DNA of 7,129 nucleotides, from positions 1-7,129 of the forward strand of contig JAJXWE010000072.1 in assembly GCA_021781775.1 (NCBI GenBank), in the 5' to 3' direction. Positions 1 through 5,863 of this stretch are shown here, one piece after another. The notes below the pieces were generated by a model. That model saw only the letters and a program-made list of their open reading frames with translations. It was not told the DNA's origin and ran no database searches. Made by a program: the position numbers and the translations under genes. The stretch is from Pseudomonadota bacterium (GTDB taxonomy: Bacteria > Pseudomonadota > Gammaproteobacteria > Steroidobacterales > Steroidobacteraceae). Within the stretch, counting starts at the first letter, position 1. The number at the start of each line of letters is the position of its first letter.

Positions 1-421
1 AATTGACGACCACGTCGATCGCCAGGGATGGGAACTCCGCCCGCAGACGCTCAACCACCTCGAGCGCGGGATCGTCCTGATCGAGTACACCGAATACAAC
101 CTGATATTCGTGGAAATCCTGTGCGCAGAAGGATCGAAGGTTCTCGTACAGCCCGGGCTCCGGACCACACAGCGGCTTCAGCACCGATACCGGGGGCAGC
201 CGGGTCATCTCGGCGCGGCGGGCGCGCCAATGCCATACCAGAACTGCGGTCAAGGTGACGATGCTGTAGCCGGCTGCCACTCCCAAACAGATGAATCCGA
301 GTAGACAGATGGGTCCAGCGATGTCGGTCACGGGCGTCTCGGTGGGGCTGCCGCTAGCGAGATCCTGGGGGCTCGCCGCGTAACCGGCTCGGAGCTCGAT
401 CCGGTAGTTGCTCGAGGCCAT
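1..421 (-). CDS. hpnI: HpnI-like hopanoid glycosyltransferase, GT21 family (partial, C-terminus off window)
   Basis: The minus frame is open from ATG at 421 to the window edge (140 codons); the rest of the gene lies outside. Residues 36-63 form one hydrophobic membrane segment, followed by a basic stretch (WHWRARRAE). The cytosolic GT2/GT21 catalytic domain then begins with PPVSVLKPLCG (76-86), GLYENLRSFCAQDF (90-103) and VVFGVLDQDDPA (108-119), which is the opening of HpnI and of bacterial ceramide-glucosyltransferase-like proteins. In the hopanoid pathway HpnI adds N-acetylglucosamine to bacteriohopanetetrol at the inner membrane. That role is inferred from family knowledge. The start is uncertain: ATG at 421 gives about 30 polar residues before the membrane helix and has no clear ribosome site, while GTG at 331 gives the more usual short N-terminus. 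An in-frame TGA lies upstream near 500. No other hopanoid gene is visible, so a related GT21 glycolipid enzyme remains possible. Confidence 0.8.
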   Translation of the reverse strand, partial: MASSNYRIELRAGYAASPQDLASGSPTETPVTDIAGPICLLGFICLGVAAGYSIVTLTAVLVWHWRARRAEMTRLPPVSVLKPLCGPEPGLYENLRSFCAQDFHEYQVVFGVLDQDDPALEVVERLRAEFPSLAIDVVVN

Positions 422-634
422 CCGCCGCGCAAGCGCACAAACGGTCGCCGATGCCCCTGCTTTGAGTATGCCCGAACACTGCTCGAGCAACGTGTGCTGA
501 GTTCATGACGTACTTAAGCTCGGAAGCGGAGCGCCCCCGTCTCTCCCCTCTTCACTCGCGCCTTAGTTTGGCAGCTCCGTGTCAAGCCGGCAACCGCCGC
601 ACAAGTCTTCTCGAGCTGCCGCATCTGCGGTTCG
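422..634. other. Intergenic region between beta-barrel gene and hpnI
   Basis: These 213 bases separate two minus-strand genes. The short open frames here have no ribosome sites and no recognisable products. No convincing rho-independent terminator was found after the beta-barrel stop: the only dyad nearby, a CCGC/GCGG pair, is too short. A minus-strand TTGACA hexamer lies at 580-585, but nothing resembling a -10 box sits 16-18 bases downstream. Any separate hpnI promoter therefore remains unlocated. Confidence 0.4.
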
Positions 635-1282
635 TCAGGGCAGCGCCCAGCTTACACCGACCGACAGCAGATCCGGATCGCCACCACCGATGTTTCGATT
701 TGCATTAATTCGGTCATATTCGAGCCTCAGGGCCAGGGGCCCCAATTTCCACTGGGTGCCCGCACCGTAGGCGAAGCTCCATCCCGACGTGGAACTGCTT
801 GCGCTGCCGGGAAACGGCGAACAGAGGTTCAAATCGCACGCGATCGGTGTGCGGTAGTCCCAGCTCTTATGCAGGCGAGCGATGCCCACCTTGGCATACA
901 GGTCCCACCAGGGTTGCAGTGGCAGGTAGCCGACGACAAACCCGGCCACTGCACTGCCGGAGGCCTGCAGGCTCGATTGCTGGTTCGAGGGTCCGGCGGC
1001 CGGGGTGAACACGTCCCGGTGCGCCTTGCCGAAGTCGAAATACTCCACTTCGGCCCCCAGATATCGCGTGGGTCGCACGCCCAGGAAGACATCCCAGCCG
1101 AGCGCGCCATGCGAGAGTCCGATATTTCCGGTCGCAGCTTCAGGGGCCTGCCGCACCGTCGCGGAGCCTACGCCAGCGCCGACGTACACCCCGCGCGTGC
1201 TCTCTTGAGCGCGGGCTCCGGGAGCGGACACGGCAAGACACAAGAAAACAACCAGTGCGGTCAGTATCCTTTCCAGCTTCAT
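635..1282 (-). CDS. Secreted outer-membrane beta-barrel protein (OmpA/OmpW-like, 8-strand type)
   Basis: The 215-residue product begins with a Sec signal peptide: MKLERIL, a hydrophobic core at about 8-20, then cleavage after GARA. The mature part alternates polar and aromatic residues with glycine-rich strands, such as GVYVGAGVGSATV, GWDVFLGVRPTRYLGAEVEYFDFG, VAGFVVGYLPL, WDLYAKVGIARL, WSFAYGAGTQWKLG, LALRLEYDRI and LLSVGVSW. This pattern and length fit small eight-stranded barrels of the PF13505 type. Function is unknown; such proteins are usually structural or small-molecule porins. I chose ATG 1282 because GGAG at 1291-1294 lies 8 bases upstream and the signal peptide begins there. An ATG at 1345 would add 21 polar residues and sits almost on a candidate -10 box. 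Two cysteines in a predicted loop (IACDLNLCSPF) could form a disulfide. The final residues are ALP, not the usual terminal aromatic. Confidence 0.78.
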   Translation of the reverse strand: MKLERILTALVVFLCLAVSAPGARAQESTRGVYVGAGVGSATVRQAPEAATGNIGLSHGALGWDVFLGVRPTRYLGAEVEYFDFGKAHRDVFTPAAGPSNQQSSLQASGSAVAGFVVGYLPLQPWWDLYAKVGIARLHKSWDYRTPIACDLNLCSPFPGSASSSTSGWSFAYGAGTQWKLGPLALRLEYDRINANRNIGGGDPDLLSVGVSWALP

Positions 1283-1346
1283 GGGTTCCGCTCCGGGTCG
1301 TTCTGGCTTCTGCTCGGCTGTCGCGTGCGGTTGCGTGGTGCGCATC

Positions 1347-1352
1347 AGTGTA
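1347..1352 (-). promoter_or_regulatory. Candidate -10 box for the beta-barrel gene
   Basis: On the minus strand the sequence reads GGCTACACTGATG. TACACT matches four of six positions of the sigma-70 -10 consensus. No good -35 hexamer lies 17 bases upstream. The position would place transcription start near 1340, upstream of the chosen ATG at 1282 but too close to allow use of the ATG at 1345. This is inference from a weak motif. Confidence 0.22.
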
Positions 1353-1629
1353 GCCGGTTTTGTCTCACCAGGCGCCGGCCCAGTTGCTCGAGCGGCGATG
1401 TAACGTTTGCGGATCCGCTCAGAGCTCAGCGCTGATACGCCGGTGCCGACCCATGGTGAAACGCCTACTGAAATGGATTGCGCACGCGCACAAGACCGTA
1501 GAGGCGCTCCGCCTCGAAGTCTTCCGAGCAGACCGTATCCCGTCTGCGCTCATCGGCATCGCTCCACTGACGCGCGTCATGCCACGACCGTCTGTACAGC
1601 GCCACGCGGTGCGCGCGCCGGATCGCGCT
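1353..1629. other. Gap between beta-barrel gene and lysR, no confident gene
   Basis: The gap from the beta-barrel ATG to the LysR stop is 347 bases in total. I see no supported gene or RNA here. Two adjacent perfect 10-bp palindromes occur: GCGGATCCGC (1409-1418) and TCAGCGCTGA (1426-1435). In the lysR frame, 54 codons stay open after the TGA, down to a TAG at 1465-1467. Its residues (for example CSEDFEAERLYG) match no family I know. A plus-strand frame from ATG 1453 (MVKRLLKWIAHAHKT) is also open but has no ribosome site. Either frame could be a gene remnant. No T-tailed terminator for lysR was found. Confidence 0.4.
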
Positions 1630-2574
1630 TCAAATCCCGCCTCGATCGTCGCCTCTGCTTCCGGGCGTCTGCGCGCCCGACTGCTCAGACCAGACGCGGA
1701 ACGCCTGCACCGCCCAGTCAATGAACGCACGCACGCGCGGCGAGCGTTGACGGCTCTTGGGATACAGAAGCGACACGGGGGTCGGCGAAGGCGGCGTGCC
1801 CTCGAGGACCGCGATCATGCTGCCGCTCTCGAGCTGCGCCCGCAGCGCATATCGGGGCACCTGAATCAGACCCATGCCGAGAACGCCGGCAGCCCGGTAG
1901 CTTGCCGCCCCGTTGACCGAAAATGGGGTCGGCAGCATCACGTGCCGCATGGCACCCTGCACCGTGAACTCCAGCGGCAGCACGCCTCCGGTGGCCGAGG
2001 AGCGAAAGCCGACCATGAGATGCTCCTGCAGCGCGTCCCAGCGAAGCGGCAGGCCGTGGCGGGCCACGTAGGCGGGCGCGACGGCTGTGATTTCCGGGAG
2101 CAGCGCCACGCGCCGGGCCACCAGATCACTGTCGCGAAGTTCCCCGGCGCGAAGCACACAGTCGACCCCCTCGCGCAGGAGGTCCACGAACCGCTCGCCT
2201 TCGCTCATGTCGATCTCGATGCCCGGATAGCGCTCGAGGAAGCGCGGCAGTCCGGGCAGCAGCACCGACCGCGCGAGATCGCCCTGTACGTCCAGCCGCA
2301 GCCGGCCTTTGGGCTTCGCGCCGCGCAAGGCGCCCTCCACCTCCTCGATCTGCGCCAGGATGGCGAGGCAGTTGCGGTAATAGCTCTCGCCGTCCGGCGT
2401 CGCACTCACTTGCCGGGTGGTCCGCTCCAGCAGGCGTACGCCCAGCCGCGCCTCGAGCCGCTTCAGCACATCCGTCACCGTCGAGGCGGGAAGATCGAGC
2501 TCGCGCGCTGCGGCGCTGAAGCTCTTCAGCTCCACGATCCGCGTGAATACGCGCATGCCGTCCAGTCGGTCCAT
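1630..2574 (-). CDS. LysR-family transcriptional regulator
   Basis: The 314-residue product is a normal length for a LysR regulator. Residues 1-62 are the winged helix-turn-helix: MDRLDGMRVFTRIVELKSFS, then AAARELDLPASTVTDVLKRLEARLGVRLLER split across the recognition helix, then TTRQVSATPDG. A linker helix (about 65-85) and a two-lobed periplasmic-binding-like effector domain (about 90-295) follow, including KGRLRLDVQGDLAR and GIEIDMSEGERFVDLLREGVDC. The N-terminus resembles the AaeR/DmlR-like group. The last 18 residues (EQSGAQTP onward) are a polar tail. I chose ATG 2574 because GGAG (2582-2585) lies 7 bases upstream and the domain starts there; the frame is open much further upstream, but only antisense to the SDR gene. 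It is divergent from the SDR, so it probably controls that gene and itself through the dyad at 2588-2621. The inducer is unknown. Confidence 0.93.
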   Translation of the reverse strand: MDRLDGMRVFTRIVELKSFSAAARELDLPASTVTDVLKRLEARLGVRLLERTTRQVSATPDGESYYRNCLAILAQIEEVEGALRGAKPKGRLRLDVQGDLARSVLLPGLPRFLERYPGIEIDMSEGERFVDLLREGVDCVLRAGELRDSDLVARRVALLPEITAVAPAYVARHGLPLRWDALQEHLMVGFRSSATGGVLPLEFTVQGAMRHVMLPTPFSVNGAASYRAAGVLGMGLIQVPRYALRAQLESGSMIAVLEGTPPSPTPVSLLYPKSRQRSPRVRAFIDWAVQAFRVWSEQSGAQTPGSRGDDRGGI

Positions 2575-2587
2575 TGTTCGTCTCCAT

Positions 2588-2621
2588 CGGATAATGTAAC
2601 CAGATGCTCGCAGATTATCCG
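2588..2621. promoter_or_regulatory. Inverted repeat in the lysR/SDR divergent spacer, candidate LysR operator
   Basis: CGGATAAT (2588-2595) and ATTATCCG (2614-2621) are perfect 8-bp inverted arms separated by 18 bases, with the centre at 2604.5. This lies in the only spacer between the divergent genes, about 30 bases from the lysR ATG and 78 from the SDR ATG. It overlaps where a lysR promoter would lie. LysR proteins bind such dyads as tetramers, repressing themselves and activating the divergent gene. The arm spacing is wider than the usual T-N11-A box, so this could be the outer part of a composite site. The match is seen directly; the binding is inferred. Confidence 0.5.
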
Positions 2622-2682
2622 GACGGCAGAAATGACTATCGTTCCGCTCCGTCAGCCCCTCGCCCCGTTGCAGGAGAAAGTC

Positions 2683-3438
2683 ATGAACCGAATTGCACTG
2701 ATCACTGGAGCCAGCCGTGGTCTCGGCCGCAGCACGGCCCTCGCCCTCGCCAGCCGGGGCGTCGACATCATCGGCACCTATCACAGCCACCGGACCGAGG
2801 CAGATGCGACCCGCGCGGAGATCACCGGTCTCGGCCGCAAGGCCATCATGCTGCCCCTCGATGCCGGACAGGCGGCTACCTTCGGCGCGTTCGCCGCCGA
2901 GGTCACAGCGGCGCTCGCGACAACCTTCGGCCGGCCGAGCTTCGATTACCTCGTGAACAATGCCGGGATGGGCGCCCACGCCCCCTTCGCCGAGACCACC
3001 GAGGCCCAGTTCGACAGCCTGATGAACGTGCATCTCAAAGGCGTGTTCTTTCTGACGCAGGCGCTGCTGCCTCATCTGGCCGATGGCGGACGCATCGTCA
3101 ATATCTCGAGCGGACTCGCGCGCTTCACCTTTCCGGGCTACTCGGCTTATGGTGCAATGAAGGGCGCCATCGAGGTGCTCACCCGTTACCTGGCGCGGGA
3201 GCTCGGTGCGCGGGGCATTGCGGTCAACGTCGTCGCGCCCGGCGCGATCGCGACCGATTTCGGCGGCGGCCGCGTGCGCGACGACAAGGCGCTCAACGCG
3301 TTCGTTGCCTCCGTGACAGCGCTCGGCCGGGTCGGCGTGCCGGAGGATATTGGCCCGGCCGTTGCCGCCCTCCTCGGCGACGACAACCGCTGGATCACCG
3401 GCCAGCGCATCGAGATCTCAGGGGGAATGTTCGTCTGA
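2683..3438 (+). CDS. Short-chain dehydrogenase/reductase (classical SDR, probably NADP-dependent)
   Basis: The 251-residue product is typical in length for a classical SDR. The Rossmann motif TGASRGLG is at 8-15. Arg12 in that loop favours NADP(H), as in FabG-like enzymes. NNAG is at 92-95, the tetrad Asn is N115 (MNVHLKG), the catalytic Ser is S143 (NISSG), and Y156/K160 form the YxxxK pair (SAYGAMKG). The PG motif is at 186-187 (VAPGAIATDF), and the C-terminus ends ITGQRIEISGGMFV. All tetrad residues are present, so it should be an active cytosolic oxidoreductase acting on a carbonyl/alcohol pair; the substrate cannot be read from sequence. The start is set by AGGAGA (2672-2677), 5 bases before the ATG. 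The frame is open far upstream, but that part is antisense to lysR. It is divergent from lysR and probably LysR-controlled. FabG itself is unlikely, because no fatty-acid gene is adjacent. Confidence 0.93.
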   Translation: MNRIALITGASRGLGRSTALALASRGVDIIGTYHSHRTEADATRAEITGLGRKAIMLPLDAGQAATFGAFAAEVTAALATTFGRPSFDYLVNNAGMGAHAPFAETTEAQFDSLMNVHLKGVFFLTQALLPHLADGGRIVNISSGLARFTFPGYSAYGAMKGAIEVLTRYLARELGARGIAVNVVAPGAIATDFGGGRVRDDKALNAFVASVTALGRVGVPEDIGPAVAALLGDDNRWITGQRIEISGGMFV

Positions 3439-3484
3439 GGATGTTGTCCCCGGAGCTGCGGACCCTGGTGTGCCGCAGCGCCCG

Positions 3485-3592
3485 GTGAGACATTCGCGCA
3501 ACCCAACGGCGGCGCGATGCTGGCCGGCCACAGTCCTGGGCGTGATTGTCGTGGCAGCCGCGATCATTCCTATGAGTTACTTCATAAAGTAA
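3485..3592 (+). CDS. Possible small single-pass membrane protein (35 aa)
   Basis: From GTG 3485 the frame encodes 35 residues. An N-terminal basic part (VRHSRNPTAARCW) is followed by a convincing hydrophobic helix (TVLGVIVVAAAIIPMSYF) and a final Ile-Lys before TAA. The positive-inside layout fits a small inner-membrane protein. Against it, no good ribosome site precedes this GTG or the in-frame GTG at 3470. The upstream part of the frame is a shadow of the SDR gene, and I recognise no family. The last codons lie inside the dyad at 3576-3593. Chance remains a good explanation. Confidence 0.2.
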   Translation: MRHSRNPTAARCWPATVLGVIVVAAAIIPMSYFIK

Positions 3593-3606
3593 CGCTATAT
3601 TTATGA
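3576..3606. promoter_or_regulatory. Overlapping inverted repeats in AT-rich island, candidate operator/promoter
   Basis: GTTACTT (3576-3582) and AAGTAAC (3587-3593) form a perfect 7-bp dyad around CATA. A second perfect pair, TCATAAA (3582-3588) and TTTATGA (3600-3606), overlaps it. TATATT (3596-3601) is a possible plus-strand -10 box, with the first dyad just upstream where a -35/-10 spacer would lie. A regulator bound there could control the hydrolase gene. A terminator is less likely, because no T-run directly follows either stem. The dyads are seen; the roles are inferred. Confidence 0.35.
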
Positions 3607-3805
3607 GAAATATTGTTATTATTTTTGAACTCCCAGCCCTACTGCCACTGCGGTAAGGCATCCCGCCGCTGGCCGCAAAATCAATGTGTCATCATGCCCC
3701 GGCAGTCGTCGCACGGCGGTGCATTGGGATTCGGGGGCACGGCGGCGAGTCGCCGAGGCAGCCCGACGCCGTTGCGGCCCGTAGGCCCCGAGTGAGTGAG
3801 GATCG

Positions 3806-4678
3806 ATGTGCGATCAAGATGACTTGGAGGCGATGGACTACGCCGGCAGCGCCAAGCTGTCACGCCGGCAGTTCGGCGTCCTCGCGGCCGGCGCCGGCCT
3901 GGTGTCGCTGTGGTCCCGGCGGGCGCGCGCCGCAGAGGTGACAGGCGCGCCGGTCACCGTTCGCACGACCGATGGGTTGTGCGATGCCTATTTCACTCAT
4001 CCGCGCACGGGCGTGCACCCCGGCATACTCATGTGGCCCGACATCTTCGGCCTGCGCCCGACCTTCGAGCGCATGGCGGATCGTCTTGCGGAGTCCGGAT
4101 ACGCTGTCCTGGTGGTCAATCCGTTCTACCGGACCCGGCGTGCCCCGACCTCCCCTCCCGACGCGGACTTCAGCAATCCGGCGACGCGCTCGATGTTGCT
4201 CGATCTGATGCACAGCCTGACGCCCGAGCACACCGTCACGGATGCGCGCGCATTCGTGCCGTGGCTGGACGAGCAACGCGCCGTCAGCCGGTCACGCAAG
4301 ATGGCGAGCACCGGGTACTGCATGGGGGGTCCGTTCACCCTGCGCACCGCGGCGGCGTTCCCGGAGCGCATCGGCGCCGGAGCAACGTTTCATGGTGCCG
4401 CACTCGTGACCGACCGGCCCGACAGTCCGCACCGGCTCATTCCCGAGATCCGCGCTGAATATCTCATGGCCATTGCGGCCAGCGACGATCGCAAGCAGCC
4501 CGACGCCAAGCTCATGCTTCGCGAGGCCTTCGCGCGAGCGCACCTGGCGGCCGAGATCGAGGTCTACCCGGGCACCCAGCACGGCTGGTGCGTACCGGAT
4601 TCGCGCGTCTACGACGCGGCGCAGGCCGAGAAGGCGTGGGTCCGACAGCTCCTGCTGCTGAAGCGGGCACTGGCCTGA
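3806..4678 (+). CDS. Tat-exported dienelactone hydrolase family protein
   Basis: The 290-residue alpha/beta hydrolase belongs to the DLH family (PF01738). Residues 19-23 (SRRQF) and the hydrophobic stretch 24-36 form a twin-arginine signal, with likely cleavage after ARA (40-42). Export of a folded enzyme to the periplasm is therefore predicted; most DLH enzymes, about 230-240 residues, are cytosolic. The nucleophile elbow GYCMGG gives Cys172, the acid is Asp227 or Asp228 (ASDD), and the base is His259 (TQHGW), a complete Cys-Asp-His triad as in dienelactone hydrolase. The strand and oxyanion part GILMWPDIFGL (about 73-83) also fits. Two starts are possible: ATG 3806, with GTGAGG 4 bases before it, and ATG 3833, which follows GGAGG too closely. 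Both keep the Tat motif. The substrate is unknown, probably an ester or lactone; no aromatic-degradation genes are adjacent. It converges on the moeZ-type gene. Confidence 0.88.
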   Translation: MCDQDDLEAMDYAGSAKLSRRQFGVLAAGAGLVSLWSRRARAAEVTGAPVTVRTTDGLCDAYFTHPRTGVHPGILMWPDIFGLRPTFERMADRLAESGYAVLVVNPFYRTRRAPTSPPDADFSNPATRSMLLDLMHSLTPEHTVTDARAFVPWLDEQRAVSRSRKMASTGYCMGGPFTLRTAAAFPERIGAGATFHGAALVTDRPDSPHRLIPEIRAEYLMAIAASDDRKQPDAKLMLREAFARAHLAAEIEVYPGTQHGWCVPDSRVYDAAQAEKAWVRQLLLLKRALA

Positions 4679-4682
4679 TCCA

Positions 4683-4703
4683 CCCGCGCGGGACGTGCGC
4701 GGG
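4683..4703. terminator. GC-rich hairpin between convergent genes, candidate bidirectional terminator
   Basis: CCCGCGC (4683-4689) and GCGCGGG (4697-4703) pair perfectly around a 7-base loop. The hairpin sits in the 39-base spacer between the converging stop codons at 4678 and 4718. No T-run follows on either strand, so this is not a textbook intrinsic terminator. It may still stop or stabilise the two transcripts. The local sequence is also self-complementary as CCCGCGCGGG. Confidence 0.35.
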
Positions 4704-4717
4704 GCATCGTGATCGCA

Positions 4718-5860
4718 TCAACCAAATGCGACCTCGAAGTCCGGATCGACATGTTCGGCCCAGGCGAGCAGTCCGCCCTCCAGATGTCCCGGCGCGGTGA
4801 TCCCGGCGCGCCGCGCCAGAGCGCAGGCGGCGAGGCTGCGCCCGCCAGAGCGGCAGACAAAGATCGGCGCATCGTCTGGCGCGAGCTCGGCGATACGCCA
4901 CTCGAGCTCTCCGAGCGGAATGTTGCGCGCACCTGGCAGATGCCGTGTGGCGAACTCCCAAGACTCGCGCACATCGATCAGCACGAGGGGTACGGCGTGC
5001 CCCGCGTCCGCATCCAGCAACACCCTCAGCCCGATGGCACTCAGCCGTCGCGCCGGCTCCAACCCGCCCGACCCGCACACCACGCCGCTGTCCTCAGGGG
5101 CCTTGATCTCGGCCGCATCGCCGCAGGCACGGCAGTCACCGCGGCGGCTCACCGGCAGCGCGGTGAACGTCACTGTCAGCGCGTCGTACGTCAGCAGCCT
5201 GCCGACCAGCGGCTCACCGGCGCCACTCGCCAGCTTCACCGCCTCGCTCGCCTGCAGTGTGCCGAGCACACCGGGTAAAACCCCGAGCACTCCGGCGTCG
5301 GCGCAGCTCGCCGCCGTCCCCTCGGGCACGCTCGGAAACAAGCATCGGTAGCACGGTCCCCTGCCCGGGATGTAGGTCATCGCCTGACCCTCGAACCGGT
5401 GGACGGCTGCCGTGACGAGCGGCTTGCCGAGCAGGACACACGCATCGTTGACCAGGTAGCGGGTACTCAGCCGGTCGCTGCCGTCGAGCACGATGTCGTA
5501 TTCGCCGATGATCTGGCGCACGTTGTCCGTGTCCAGAGTCAGCGCGTGAGCTCGCACCTCGATGTCCGGATTGAGGGCGAGCAGCCGCTCGCGGGCGGCC
5601 TCGACCTTCAACCGTCCCAAGTCCGCGCTGGCAAACAGGACCTGCCGCTGCAGGTTCGACAGCTCCACGCGATCGAAATCCACCAGGCCGAGTGTGCCGA
5701 TGCCCGCGGCCGCCAGATACAGGGCAGCCGGGCAGCCAAGTCCGCCCGTGCCGATCACCAGCACGCGCGTGGCCTTGAGCCGTTGCTGGCCGGACAGTCC
5801 GATCTCGGGCAGATTCAGGTGTCGCTGGTAGCGTGCGCGCTCCTCGGCCGAGAGTCCCAT
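4718..5860 (-). CDS. moeZ: MoeB/ThiF E1-like adenylyltransferase fused to rhodanese (MoeZ type)
   Basis: The 380-residue protein has two domains. Residues 1-248 are a ThiF/MoeB E1-like domain: the ATP loop GTGGLG (37-42), the arginine finger R72 (NLQRQ), K85, the adenylation Asp D129 (DGSDR), a zinc site of two CxxC pairs (C170/C173 and C243/C246), and the likely acceptor Cys186 (SCADAGVLG). Residues about 268-380 are a rhodanese: LIDVRESWEF (294-303), HLPGARNIPL (307-316) and the active loop CRSGGRS with Cys336. In the MoeZ/MoeBR/Uba4 family, E1 activates the C-terminal glycine of a small carrier with ATP and the rhodanese passes persulfide sulfur to make a thiocarboxylate. All key residues are present, so an active cytosolic enzyme is expected. 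It starts 3 bases after the carrier gene's stop, with an excellent ribosome site inside that gene, so the two are almost certainly co-expressed as enzyme and substrate. The symbol denotes the fusion type, not a proven pathway. Confidence 0.92.
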   Translation of the reverse strand: MGLSAEERARYQRHLNLPEIGLSGQQRLKATRVLVIGTGGLGCPAALYLAAAGIGTLGLVDFDRVELSNLQRQVLFASADLGRLKVEAARERLLALNPDIEVRAHALTLDTDNVRQIIGEYDIVLDGSDRLSTRYLVNDACVLLGKPLVTAAVHRFEGQAMTYIPGRGPCYRCLFPSVPEGTAASCADAGVLGVLPGVLGTLQASEAVKLASGAGEPLVGRLLTYDALTVTFTALPVSRRGDCRACGDAAEIKAPEDSGVVCGSGGLEPARRLSAIGLRVLLDADAGHAVPLVLIDVRESWEFATRHLPGARNIPLGELEWRIAELAPDDAPIFVCRSGGRSLAACALARRAGITAPGHLEGGLLAWAEHVDPDFEVAFG

Positions 5861-5863
5861 CGC

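Larger units (their letters stand above)
3439..3805. other. Gap between SDR and hydrolase genes, with an AT-rich island
   Basis: This 367-base gap has three parts. Bases 3439-3570 are GC-rich and hold one possible small membrane ORF (3485-3592). Bases 3571-3630 are sharply AT-rich against the rest of the window, with dyads and a run of T residues. Bases 3631-3805 are GC-rich again, and no frame in them shows a recognisable protein. The AT-rich part is the best place for a promoter of the downstream hydrolase, which would give a leader of roughly 200 bases. The gap may also be the scar of a lost gene; that is inference. Confidence 0.4.

Noticed and set aside
580..585. Minus-strand TTGACA as a -35 box for hpnI
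   Set aside because: No acceptable -10 hexamer lies 16-18 bases downstream, and the nearest hpnI start is about 160 bases away.
1453..1629. Plus-strand frame beginning MVKRLLKW
   Set aside because: It has no ribosome site, no recognised family, and it runs on into the antisense of lysR, so it is not annotated as a gene.
2575..3075. N-terminal extension of the LysR frame to 481 codons
   Set aside because: The extra 167 codons are antisense to the SDR coding region. The LysR domain and a good ribosome site place the start at 2574.
1360..3438. A 692-codon plus-strand open frame ending with the SDR
   Set aside because: Only the part from ATG 2683 is the SDR. The upstream 441 codons are antisense to lysR, lack domain signals, are rich in Arg/His/Ala low-complexity typical of shadows, and no ribosome site supports the early start.
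3613..3795. 60-codon plus-strand frame with a CHCG motif after the AT-rich island
   Set aside because: It has no ribosome site, its composition is low-complexity Gly/Arg/Pro, a minus-strand shadow frame overlaps it, and no family is recognised.
4512..5078. 188-codon minus-strand frame overlapping the hydrolase and moeZ ends
   Set aside because: It is an out-of-frame shadow of the rhodanese domain and antisense to the hydrolase, with Arg/Ala-rich composition.
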